Assembly: GCA_036927565.1 (NCBI GenBank) | Contig: JAYESD010000004.1 | Location: forward strand, 163,095,697-163,159,696 | DNA from: Tuctoria greenei | Lineage: Eukaryota > Streptophyta > Magnoliopsida > Poales > Poaceae | Length of the DNA: 64,000 nt | Direction of reading: 5' to 3' | Part shown: positions 10,930 through 20,294 of the stretch, one piece after another | How positions within the stretch are numbered: the first letter of the stretch is position 1 | Layout of the letters: each line of letters opens with the position of its first letter | The notes under the pieces: generated by a model | Told to the model about the DNA's origin: nothing | The model's database searches: none | The model's input: the letters and a program-made list of their open reading frames with translations, nothing else | Made by a program: the position numbers and the translations under genes

Positions 10930-11446
10930 GGGTGTGTTTAGTTGGTGGCCAATGAATACCTTTCCAAAAATTGGCGTGCTCATAAAATTTGGTAGCAGTT
11001 TGGTTTATTGATAATGTCTAGAAAAAATTGGTAACTCAAGCCAAAATCATTCACGAGGGGAGGGCGGCAGAATCCATCGCAAAATTTTGGCAATGCTGCC
11101 CACGGGAGTATAGGTGAGGTGACACCCCATGATTTGGGCACGTATTTCGAGATTATCAAGGTAACAAATTTTGAACAAAAATATTTCAAAAACTATAAAT
11201 CCGATTGAAATTTTAATTGCACTATTAAATTTCTTGTAGTTAAATCTACAAAACAAGATCTCACTTGAATATATTTTATAAAAAATAAAATTAATAGTAT
11301 GTGGACTCCACATGTCATACAAATAATTATGGTAGTGTTGGTAAGGTTGCAATCTAAACGTTCATTTACTAATGAATTGGCGTCGCCCGCGTTTTGATAA
11401 AACTAAAATTTGGTAAGATTCACAAAAGTTACAAACTAAACAAGCT
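10930..11446. mobile_element. MITE-like element (about 517 bp)
   Basis: The left end GGGTGTGTTTAGTT and the complement of the right end AGCTTGTTTAGTT form imperfect inverted repeats of a kind common in grass MITEs. The interior is AT-rich and non-coding. I could not define a clean target duplication, so the superfamily (hAT or PIF/Harbinger) and exact ends are uncertain. It abuts the 3' end of LINE-A. Confidence 0.42.
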
Positions 11447-11449
11447 TTA

Positions 11450-12241
11450 GAAGATGAAAATTTGAACATACAGGAGGGTTCGAAAACTGAAAAAGACCAC
11501 CACTCCAGCGCTCACTCTTTGCTATTCGAAGCCTATCTAGCCCTCTCGAAGCAGAGGAGCCAGGTGCATTGCTCCCACTGCGCTCTAGAGTCGTGCCTGT
11601 TCCCCAACCTCCCCGAGGAGCTGCTGGACAGTTCTTTCCGTGCCTGCAAAAACTCTTTCGTTCCTCTCCTTCCACAGCATCCAGCACATGAGGATTGCTA
11701 GAGTTCGCAAACCCTTGGCATTTGGCTTCCCTGCACACAACGTATCCAGCCATTCATGCAAGGGCTAGCCAAGGTGCCAGGTGTCTGGTCGCAGGGAGAC
11801 AGACCGAAAACGGTCAGCGACGGCCTGCCATAGCTGGGTCCGACCCAGGCCTTGTGTGGATTGGTCCACTGCTGCCAGCACCATCTCAAACGGAGGGCTC
11901 GACTGATGCGGCTCAGATCCAGGATGTCGAGTCCACCATGTTCGACGGGTCTGCACACCCTGAGCCAGTTCACTTTGCACTTTCCCGCTCAATTCTTGCG
12001 TTCCCGCCCAAAGGAAGCGCCTGCGCGCCTTGTCTACAGCTATAAATTTCTTTGGTACCCGTAACGCCGTCAAAATGTATGTTAGCATGGACGACAGCGT
12101 CATCAGCACCAGCTCTCTTCTCCCCCCAATAGACAGAAGCCTTTCCTGCCGGCCTGCCAACCTTGACTTGGTCGTGTCTTGGACAGATTGTAGGTAATGT
12201 AGCCTGGTCCGGCCAAGGGCAACCGGCATTCCAAGTAAGTG
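11450..12241 (-). pseudogene. LINE-A ORF2, C-terminal segment (RT thumb and C-terminal tail), broken
   Basis: On the - strand the sequence starts with a YLGMPVALGRTRLHYLQ block (about 12238-12190). It continues through GGRRELVLMTLSS and RRRFLWAG, then after a frameshift KCKVNWLRVCRPVEHGGL and RALRLRWCWQQW, the region after the polymerase core of plant LINE ORF2. It then jumps to LRTLAILMCWMLWKERNERVF (near 11690-11640), the far C-terminal end of ORF2, skipping most of the zf-RVT region, so there is an internal deletion. It continues the protein that breaks off near 13660, with LINE-B between. No poly(A) is left at its 3' side. Confidence 0.72.
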
Positions 12242-12242
12242 A

Positions 12243-13655
12243 TTTTTTTTTTGAAAAAACTCCCAAAGGAGGTAATCATTAAGAAGGAAAGGAGAGGTTT
12301 TTGGGGACTACCGCAGTAGACCCAATAGGTTACATGCACCTAAAAAAAGAAAAAACGTGAGACACACACATGCGCATCCGCAACACAAGCGCACTCTCAA
12401 GACAATGTGGAGCGAAATTCAGACAACTCTTTACACCCAGCAAGGGACCATACGGATATCTCTTCTCTTAATGACGCTAACACTTCTTCTGGAGTACATT
12501 CTTTGCTACTGAAAATTCGGTTGTTCCTTTCCTTCCACAGGGCCCAACAACCTGCAATGATGAGTGAAAGGGTGCCTTTGTCTCTTGATGTTTTTGGCGC
12601 AGGTGCCACTCCCCTGTACCACTGCATCAAGGATGAAAAATCAGTCCACCGTGTGGAATGCAGACCATCAGCAGTTGTCCATCTGCTAATGGCACTCCAG
12701 CATTGTCTAGCAAAGGGGCAGTCACTAAAAAGATGAAGGGTTGTTTCAAGATTACGCATGCACAGTGGACAAAAATAATTGTTTGGCCAACTCCGGGTTT
12801 GTAGACGGTCAGAAGTCCAGATCCTATTTTGGAGCATAATCCATATGAAAATCTTGTACCTAGGTGGTGCCCAGATTTTCCAGAGCAAGGAGGTTAGTGG
12901 AGATTTGAGGCTTCCTTCAAACTGAAATCTATAGGCTGATTTAGCAGTGTAACTGCCTGAGGAAGTGAGGCGCCAGGAGATAGAATCCTCTGTATGCACG
13001 TTGAAAGATTGTTTGGCCTCTTCCACTAGACTCCATAGTCGGAAAAAATGTGGGAGCTGGTCAATGGAAATGTTGTCCAAGGTATCCTGTATCCAGACAT
13101 TATTAAGGGTGGCCTGTAAAACAGTCTTCTTCTTCCTCTTGCATCGGGAGTACAGTTCAGGAAAGATTGAGGCGGGAGCTTTTCTATTAAGCCAACTCGA
13201 TAGCCAAAAGCTGGTTCGGGCGCCATTTCCAACGTGCACACAGGTTGCTGCAGCAAAGAGACTGCGATCAGATTCATCGACGGGGAGAGATAATCCAGTC
13301 CATACCCGATTGGGGTGACACCATTCATCCCAAAGCCAACGAAGTCGGAGTGCTCTACTGAAGATAGTCAGGTCTGTAATCCCCAAACCCCCACAGTCCA
13401 AAGGCCGACACACTGTCTGCCAATTGACTTTACATTTCCCACCATGGAAGATTCCATCGCCCGCCCAAAGGAACCGGCGTCTTATTCTGTCGATGTTCCT
13501 GATGAACTTCTTGGGAGGCTTTAAAGCAGCTAGCGTATAAGCAGCCATAGAGCTGAGGGTGGTATGGACTAATTCCTTGCGACCACCAAAAGTCATAAGT
13601 TTTCCTTGCCAGCCTTTCAACCTGTTTAACAGCCGGTCTGGAATGCCTCATTTAC
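12243..13655 (-). mobile_element. LINE-B: 5'-truncated LINE inserted in LINE-A
   Basis: On the - strand this unit holds the last 400 codons of a LINE ORF2, a 3' untranslated region of about 140 bp (12396-12253) and a 10-base A tail (read as T at 12243-12252). Protein comparison by eye with the neighbouring LINE-A segment shows clear homology but many differences, so it is a different family. The 5' junction lies somewhere in 13640-13665. I found no convincing direct target duplication; about 20 codons of LINE-A seem lost at the site. Confidence 0.62.
12397..13620 (-). pseudogene. LINE-B ORF2 C-terminal part: RT thumb and zf-RVT domain
   Basis: A 407-codon open frame encodes GWQGKLMTFGGRKELV, FLWAGDGIFHGGKCKVNW and ALRLRWLWDEW, then the zf-RVT zinc-binding-in-reverse-transcriptase domain with W-K-I-W-A-P-P-R-Y-K and CPLCMRNLETTLHLFSDC (Cys-Cys-His-Cys), and ends with CWALWKERNNRIF. 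Plant LINEs encode this region behind the polymerase core. The endonuclease, the polymerase core and any start codon are missing through 5' truncation. The frame has no stop over 1.2 kb, so the insertion may be fairly young. It cannot support its own movement. Confidence 0.85.
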
Positions 13656-15448
13656 TTGCTAGTCAGTGCACCAGATTGGTGAAACTTTGGTTTTCACCGG
13701 GTTGATTCTAACCCCCCGTAGCATTGCCGAAGTGATTCATGATAGAGATTGCCGCATCGACTTAATGGCTATGCGGATGGAGGACAAGCATCGCATCGTC
13801 AGCGTAAAGTGACAGCCGCAACTTTGCCATAGGTTCATTCAATGGCGCGAGCATACCGGACTGCGAGGCCAGCTCAAGAATCCTCTGTACGACGTCGAAA
13901 GCTAGGATGAAGAGGTGCGGGGACAAGAGATCACCTTGCCGGAGGCCCCGTCGGTGCCGAATCACAGGTCCAGGGACCCCATTCATCTGAACCGTGAGGA
14001 TGATGAGGAGAGCAATAGTGAAATCCAGTTTCTCCACTTAGCGGGGAAGCCACGAGCTGCCAGCATTTCCAGTAGAAACTCCCACGAAACCGTGCCAAAT
14101 GCTTTTGTAATGTTGAGCTTCATAAAGAGAATGGGTTTGTTTTTCTGATGTGCCAAGTTTCTCACGTACAAGTAGTTATCTTGTATGCATCGACCCCTAA
14201 GGAAGGCGCTTTGTGCCTGTGAGATGAGCTGGTCGATCTGAGGTGGCAGGTGCCTTGCCAAAACTTTCGAGAGGAGCTTCGCAAAGCAATGGTTTAAACT
14301 GATCGGCCGGAATTTGGATGGCTTCTCTGCTGCTTCCTGTTTAGAGATCAGAGTGATTAAGGTGCTATTAAGCTTCAAGAGGTGACCTGTCCGTTGGAAA
14401 TGAATGGCGTTGAAGGCAGCCAAGAGATCACCATTGATGATAGGCCAGCAGGCTCGGAGGAATTCAGTGGCGTAGCCATCCGGGCCAGATGCTTTCTGCA
14501 CAGGCAAGTCTTGGATGGCCGCCAGAATCTCATTATCAGCAAACGGAGCATCAAGGTGTTCCAGGTTGAGGGATGGCAGTTGGAGCAAGTCCCAGTTTAG
14601 TGAGACAGAGCGAGTCACCTTGGTTCCTAACAGGCCGTCAAAAAAACTATGAAGGACGTCCTTCTTTTCAGTGTGCGTTTGCACCATCGTGCCGTGGGGA
14701 GCCTGGAGCCTGTGGATATGTACCTTCCTTCTTCGCTCGCTTGCTCTTGCGTGGAAGAATCTAGTACAAGCATCACCCTCCTTGAGCTAGTTGATCCTCG
14801 ACGCTTGCCTCTTCGGGATCGGTTTACCGCCGCAAGGCCTAGCATGCTGCATTTGAGGTCCTTTCTCAAAGTCAGTTCCTCTGCCGAGGGTGGTTGTTGC
14901 TCCTGTGCCTTGTCCAGGCGGCCAATCAACTCGTTTGCCATTTCCAACCAACTTGAGCCGTGCCTGGCCAAACATCACCCGGCTCCAGGCGCGCAGGGCC
15001 TTCGCTGCCAACTTTAGCTTCTGATCAAGGGAGGACAGTGGGTCGCAGGACAGGGAATGGGTGTTCTAGGCCCCGCTGACCACATCGAGGAACCCTGGTA
15101 CATTCACCCAGAATGACTCGAAGCGAAAGGGTAGGGCTCTACGGACTTCAGCAGCCTTGCTCAATAAGAGTGGACAGTGATCAGAGATTGCTGACGGCAA
15201 GGCTTGCAGGCAAGTGTCCGGGAATAAGACTTCCCATGCGACGTTGCAGAGAATCCTGTCCGGACGGACCAAGGTGGGATCAGCTTGCTCATTCGACCAT
15301 GTGTACTTCCTACCATGCAGGGAGATGTCCAGCAGTTCTGCTCGGTCCATGGCACATCTGAAGATCCCCATCGGTCGTCTGTTGATGTTTTGATTGTTCT
15401 TGTCTCTCGCATCGCATATGACATTGAAGTCACTGACTTATAGCCATG
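13656..15448 (-). pseudogene. LINE-A ORF2: endonuclease end and reverse transcriptase core, broken
   Basis: On the - strand this starts at the gap with the DFNVI motif of the APE-type endonuclease (about 15430-15410), then LHGRKYTWSNEQADPTLVRPDR and ISDHCPLLL with its SDH motif (15320-15170). A linker with the KEGDACTRFF-like block follows. The reverse transcriptase has ASGPDGYATEFL, FRPISLNHCFAKLLSKVLA, SAFLRGRCIQDNY, LRQGDLLSPHLFIL and LYADDAMLV with the catalytic YADD (about 13800). Several frameshifts and a stop after the YADD block make it a pseudogene. It nicks target DNA and copies the RNA in living relatives. The protein breaks near 13660, where LINE-B inserted. Confidence 0.82.
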
Positions 15449-15548
15449 NNNNNNNNNNNNNNNNNNNNNNNNNNNNNNNNNNNNNNNNNNNNNNNNNNNN
15501 NNNNNNNNNNNNNNNNNNNNNNNNNNNNNNNNNNNNNNNNNNNNNNNN
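15449..15548. other. Assembly gap (100 N)
   Basis: Exactly 100 consecutive N, the usual code for a gap of unknown size. It falls where the end of LINE-A ORF1 and the start of ORF2 (N-terminal endonuclease) should be, so probably several hundred bases of LINE-A are missing. Confidence 0.98.
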
Positions 15549-16036
15549 AGCTCACCATCGGAGTCTGGACGTCGAGCATCCTTAGAGTGGGTGCCAGCTT
15601 AGGCCTCCAGACCTTGTGGTTGCGACCGTTCCTGTGCAAGGCGCCGCCCCCACGGGGCGACCTGGAGCGCTGGCGGCTAGGATGGAGGTCGTCATCCAGG
15701 CACCCACGGGCGTGGATGCTCGTCCTCCATGGCGCAGCGCAACGGTCTCGATCCCGAGGGAAGGCGTCTTCCTCCTGGTCGGGGTAACGCCGGGAGCGCA
15801 GCAGGCTTGGGGGCGGCGGGGGCCGCCCAGTCGTGACCCCCCATCAAGTGCCCGAACACCATCCGAGACCCCCTTCCTCCATGTGATGGGTTGGAATCGC
15901 GGGACCTGGCCCTCGCGCGACCCCGCCGAAGGGGAGGAGAATGCACCGCTCGGTGCAAAACCTGAGGAGGGTGAATCAAGCTCGGTGTAATCATAAAGAT
16001 GATCAAGGTGTGTATCAGAATATCGACCGGGTGAGC
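15549..16036 (-). pseudogene. LINE-A ORF1, C-terminal segment, broken
   Basis: The - strand carries a Pro/Arg/Ser-rich segment that continues the ORF1 frame found at 30932-31219. When the hAT element and one copy of its 8-bp duplication are removed, the frame runs on without a stop from 31219 through the join to 15692. LINE ORF1 proteins bind the element's RNA, and this basic, Arg-rich tail fits that role. The last part, up to the gap, is in a shifted frame. Confidence 0.55.
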
Positions 16037-16390
16037 TTCTGGCTTAGATGTGGGACTCGGGCCGTGCCCGGGCCGGCCCTACACGGCCCGTTCGTACTTT
16101 GGGCCGAAATGGCTCGAGCCCAAAAGCACGACGGGCCGGTTCAGGCCGTGCCGACTGGGCCGGTGGCCAAAAATCGCGGCCCAGACACGGCCCGGAGCCC
16201 TACAGGCTGCCTTTGGGCCGTGCCAGGCCCGAGCACGGCCCAAAAGCTCACTGCAGTAAATATGAAATTTGAAAAAAAAAACTGCAGCAGCTGCAGCCAC
16301 CACCAGCCCATCCCACTAGCAGCCCAGCAGCAGCCACAGCCCACCACGCACAGCCTACCAGGCCAGCCCACCTGCAGCAGCCCATCAAGC

Positions 16391-17002
16391 TTTTAAAATT
16401 CGAATTGAGACAACATATTTTTAGAATACAAAGAAAAATACGTTCAAAAAATATGAAAAATTTGAGGAAGGTTAATAGAATTGTATTACATGTTTGTACA
16501 AATTTTTACATTTAAAATAATAATATATTGCTGGGAATAAAAAACAAAGAAAAATGAATTTTGAGTTTTTTATGGAATACTTGGACAAAAATTTTCAAAA
16601 AAAATCTGGAAAAAAATACTGAAGTCTAATGGTGTTGTATTTCATGTGCCCACTAAATTTGAGTTTTAAAAACATCATAACTTGATCAGAACAAAAAAAA
16701 ACAAATAAAAAAGGGTTTTGAGTAGTTTTTGCCATTTTTATATCTTGAATAATACATTGATTTTTTTAGTGGAATTTTGTGTGGGGCTTTTAAATGATAA
16801 TAAAAACCTTCATGATTTGTTTTATATTTTTTGAACTTTGTTTGAATGAATGTGTATCTAAATTTAAAGATTGCCACATATGATTATGAGCTTTTGATTG
16901 AGATGAGAGAAAATGTGAATCTTCACATGTTGAAGTACTTCAAAAAAATAATAAAAAAATGCATACATATAAAAATATAGGATATACATATACAAAACAA
17001 AT
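16391..17002. other. AT-rich left arm of the hAT element, non-coding
   Basis: About 610 bp of AT-rich DNA between the GC-rich terminal motifs and the Tat-1 insertion site. I see no gene, RNA or repeat in it. Confidence 0.6.
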
Positions 17003-17841
17003 TGTCGGTACCCTAGAAACCGTACACCCCTTGAGGTTACAAAGATCTCAAAGGAAAGTCATCTACTTGGTTTGAAGACCCTCGGAGACCCACATGTCAG
17101 ACATAACCGGACCCGCTTCTCCAACATGGTTAATCCCTGGGTCGCCACGTGTACTACCAAACCGGAGCTACCGCCCACAAGGGGAAGCTCCGGGCAATGT
17201 ACCGAAACGGCACCTCCGGACTTAACCCCAGACCGAGAGAAGCTCCGGACCTGACACGTGTCGGGTAGCCCCGGAGCTACCTATTTCCCACAGCAAGCTC
17301 CGGAGCTGCCATGCGTCCAATCGTCGGATCTTTAGCTTCTAACCTCCGGAAGACTCCGCAACGGCTCCGGATCTTTAAAGGAGAATCAAGGACTTCAAGA
17401 CGCGATTAAGTGTCCTTAATATCATATTAGTGACACTTAAACGGACGATCTTAACACCAGTAGCGGTGCTATCAAAGCCCGTTACAGGGTCATTAAGAGC
17501 AATTAAACGTGTATCAATACTAGTAACCACTGGGGCCACATGTCGGGCCAGGCTAACTTGTAACGGCCTGCCTTGTACTATAAAGGACAGGCCGACGATA
17601 CACACGGGAGAGACAGACACACGCGCCTCATATGCTCGTCACAAGCTCATACTGCTAATACAACACCAACACATCCGTGGAGTAGGGTATTACGCTCAGG
17701 CGGCCCGAACCACGTAAATTCTTGTGTCTCCTGTGTCAATTCCTATTCACCTTCTTGAATCTCCGCGCGCCCACACCGAACATCAAACTCCCCTATCACT
17801 TCAGTAGTGTAGGGAGATCTGTCGGTTCCAAAACGCCGACA
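17003..17841 (+). repeat. Tat-1 5' LTR (839 bp)
   Basis: Bounded by TGTCGG and CCGACA, it is matched along its length by the copy at 29134-29974. It contains two CACGTG cores (in GCCACGTGTAC near 17135 and GACACGTGTCG near 17255), several CCGGAGCT/AGCTCCGG motifs, a TATA box (17579-17584) and the GTGGAGTAGGGTATTACGC block typical of Tat LTRs. Confidence 0.95.
17579..17584 (+). promoter_or_regulatory. TATA box of the Tat-1 5' LTR
   Basis: TATAAA within TGTACTATAAAGGAC lies about 260 bp before the LTR end, in the place expected for the U3/R border. The 3' LTR has the same site at 29711 as TATAAAA. Confidence 0.7.
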
Positions 17842-17843
17842 GT

Positions 17844-17859
17844 TGGCGTGCCAGGTAGG
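17844..17859 (+). promoter_or_regulatory. Presumed primer-binding site of Tat-1
   Basis: TGGCGTGCCAGGTAGG begins two bases after the LTR, where the tRNA primer anneals for minus-strand synthesis. The TGG start fits the CCA end of a tRNA. I cannot name the tRNA with confidence. Confidence 0.5.
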
Positions 17860-17880
17860 GGGGCGCCTGAGATTTTGAGA

Positions 17881-19581
17881 ATGGTGAACTCAGCTGCTGG
17901 ATCATCCAACGGTCAACCTGCTGCTCAGGCTGTTGGGGAATCCCTCCAATAGGCAGCCACCAGCAGGAGCCTCAGCACCAGCAGGAGTCACACTCCCACC
18001 ACCACCGTCTCCTCCAGCAAATCGTGCTGGGCAACGTGATGGTGCGCCGGCGTCGATTACTGCGTCGGCAAATCACGACAACCCGGAACACGCGCTCCAT
18101 GCAGCGCGTGCTCTTCTCCAACGTCCACCACCTCCGGATGCATCTCGGGATGCACTGGAGCAGTGGAGGGCCGATGTTGAGCATTTGGTTGCAGCAGCAG
18201 CCGAACGCCTCATCAATCAGGGTCCTCCTCCTTCAGGACGAGCCTCGTCGTAGCGGCGGACTTTGTCTGGAAGACTTGGTCCGCACGTCTCCAATAGTAG
18301 GAGACGTGCTGCATCGCAACAAGTGATGTCATTGCCCTCCAGGGCTCGACGCACTCACACGGTATCCAGGCTTTCGACTCATGACCTCCGGGCGGAGCTT
18401 GATCGCCGATACCGCCAGCAGGATGGCCGAGTCCATATTGAGCGAGCCCGTGAAAGACGGGAAGCTCAGGACCTTTCTACTCTTGAAGGAGTAGGAGGAG
18501 GCTGTTCAGCCCTGGCCATGCACCTGCGCATGGTTAGATGGCCACAGAAGTTCCGGCCTCACCTGCCGGAAAAATTCGACGGGACTGTCAATCCCGCTGA
18601 ATTTCTTCAGATATACTCCACTGCAATCTTGGCAGCTGGAGGAAACGAGGCCGTGATGGCCAATTATTTTCCAGTGGCCTTAACTGGGACCGCCAGGTCC
18701 TGGTTTATGAGCCTTCCACCCAACTCTATCAACAGTTGGGAGGAGCTGTGCCGTCAGTTCACTGCCAATTTCGGTAGTTCATACACCCGACCAGGCACTG
18801 AACTAGACCTTTTTGCGGTTGTGCAAAAGAGGGAGAATCCTTGCGGTCATTCATCTAGAGGTTCTCTCAGGTACGAAACACTATCCCTTCTATCTCTAGC
18901 GCCTCTGTTATTGTGGCATTCAGACAGGGCATACGGGACAAGAAGATGTTGGAGAAGCTGGCGATCAAGGAGATCACTAGCGTCACGGAACTCTTCAGCT
19001 TGGCAGACAAATGTGCCAGAGCTGCGGAGGGCCGTGAAATGCACTCCAAACCAGCCTCGGAGGATCACAAGAAATCCTCCAAAGAAGAAGCCGCTACCTC
19101 CGGGGGTGGCAAGAAGAAAAAGAAGACCAACGGCAAGAAAAAGCCGTCGGCCGGCACATCAAACGTTGCAGATGCTGCAACTCCGGGTAGCCGGGGGCCA
19201 CGCCCCGAGAAGCGACCTCGACCGTCTTCCGAAGACGGTGGCAAACCCAAAGTGTGGTGTCCTATTCACAAAACGGGCAGCCACAGTTTGGAAGACTGCC
19301 GGGAGGTCCAAAACCTTGCCGAGCGCTACAACAAGCGCCGGGAAGGATCTCCTTTCCGACAGAGGGAAGGAAAGCAAAAAGTCGACGAAGCTCCGGTTGA
19401 AGAGGAGTTAGGGTTTCAGGATCCCAAAAAGGTCCCGAAGGCCGTTTACACCTCAGTCGATGATGATTCTGACGTCTCTGACAACGAGCGTCGGAAGACC
19501 ATGAACACATTTCCGGTGGATCATGGGATATCACCTCTCGTCGCGTCATCAAGACTATGCGACAAGATATGGCCGTTGTAG
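17881..19581 (+). pseudogene. Tat-1 gag, broken by frameshifts and a stop
   Basis: The likely start is ATG at 17881 (MVNSAAGSSNGQ). The frame shifts near 17935 into a Pro-rich N-terminal part, meets TAG at 18251-18253 and continues in the same frame. The capsid-like retrotransposon gag domain, with FDGTVNPAEFLQIY and YFPVALTGTARSWFMSLPP, covers about 18570-18800. A second shift near 18840 leads into FRQGIRDKKMLEKLAI, a Lys-rich nucleic-acid-binding stretch (about 19065-19150) and CPIHKTGSHSLEDC, which has the C-x7/8-H-x4-C look of a Tat zinc motif. In life it would form the particle that packages the RNA. Confidence 0.85.
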
Positions 19582-20294
19582 CCCCTACAGTCAGGCCAGA
19601 ACCTCATCGAAAGTGGATGGGCACCGCCATCACTTTTGATGCTTCGGATTGCCCGCGGAGCATGGTTGGAGCAGGTCAGTTACCTTTGATGGTATCTCCT
19701 ACCATCAATAACATCCAGCTCCACCATGTCATGGTAGACGGAGGTTCGGGGCTTAACCTCATCAGCTTCAAAGCTTTCACTAAGCTTCAGCTCCGACCTT
19801 CGGATCTCCACCCCTCTCGACCTTTCTCCGGAGTAGGTCCGGGGGCCATTACCCCACTCGGAGCTATTACTCTCCCCGTTACCTTCGGGACCCGGGAGAA
19901 ATATCGCACCGAGAAGTTGGTCTTCGACGTCGCTCAGATCTACTTACCGTTCAATGCCATCCTGGGTAGACCTGCCCTGTACAAATTCATGGCAGCTGCT
20001 CATTATGGATATCTGGTGTTGAAGATGCCAACCCCAGTAGGCGTTCTCCGGATCCGCGGAGATCGTACCGCCGGAGTAACTGCTCTGGAAGAACTCCACG
20101 CACTCACCATGGCACAAGAGGAGGACTTCAGGCAGGAGCAAACTCCAAAACCCCCGAGCATTCGTCAACGAGGCTCGACCTCTGCACCTCGTGTGCAGCC
20201 AAGCGGCGACACCGACATTCCCGTCAAAGTGATCCAAATTGGATCTGATGCCGCTCAGACCACCCGTATATCGGGAGGACTGAACGACAAATAG
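19557..20294 (+). pseudogene. Tat-1 aspartic protease region
   Basis: This 245-codon frame follows gag in the next frame with a short overlap. It holds the retropepsin active site MVDGGSGLNLIS (DGG in place of DTG, usual in Tat elements), a hydrophobic LPVTFGTREKYRTEKLVFDV stretch and the second conserved block NAILGRPALYKF. It processes the polyprotein. The frame ends at TAG (20292-20294) yet stays in register with the reverse transcriptase that follows, so one stop separates protease from polymerase. Confidence 0.85.

Noticed and set aside
16045..17002. Proteins from frames in the GGGCCGTGCC-rich hAT ends
   Set aside because: The ends are inverted sub-terminal motifs; frames on both strands are by-products of the GC-rich repeats.
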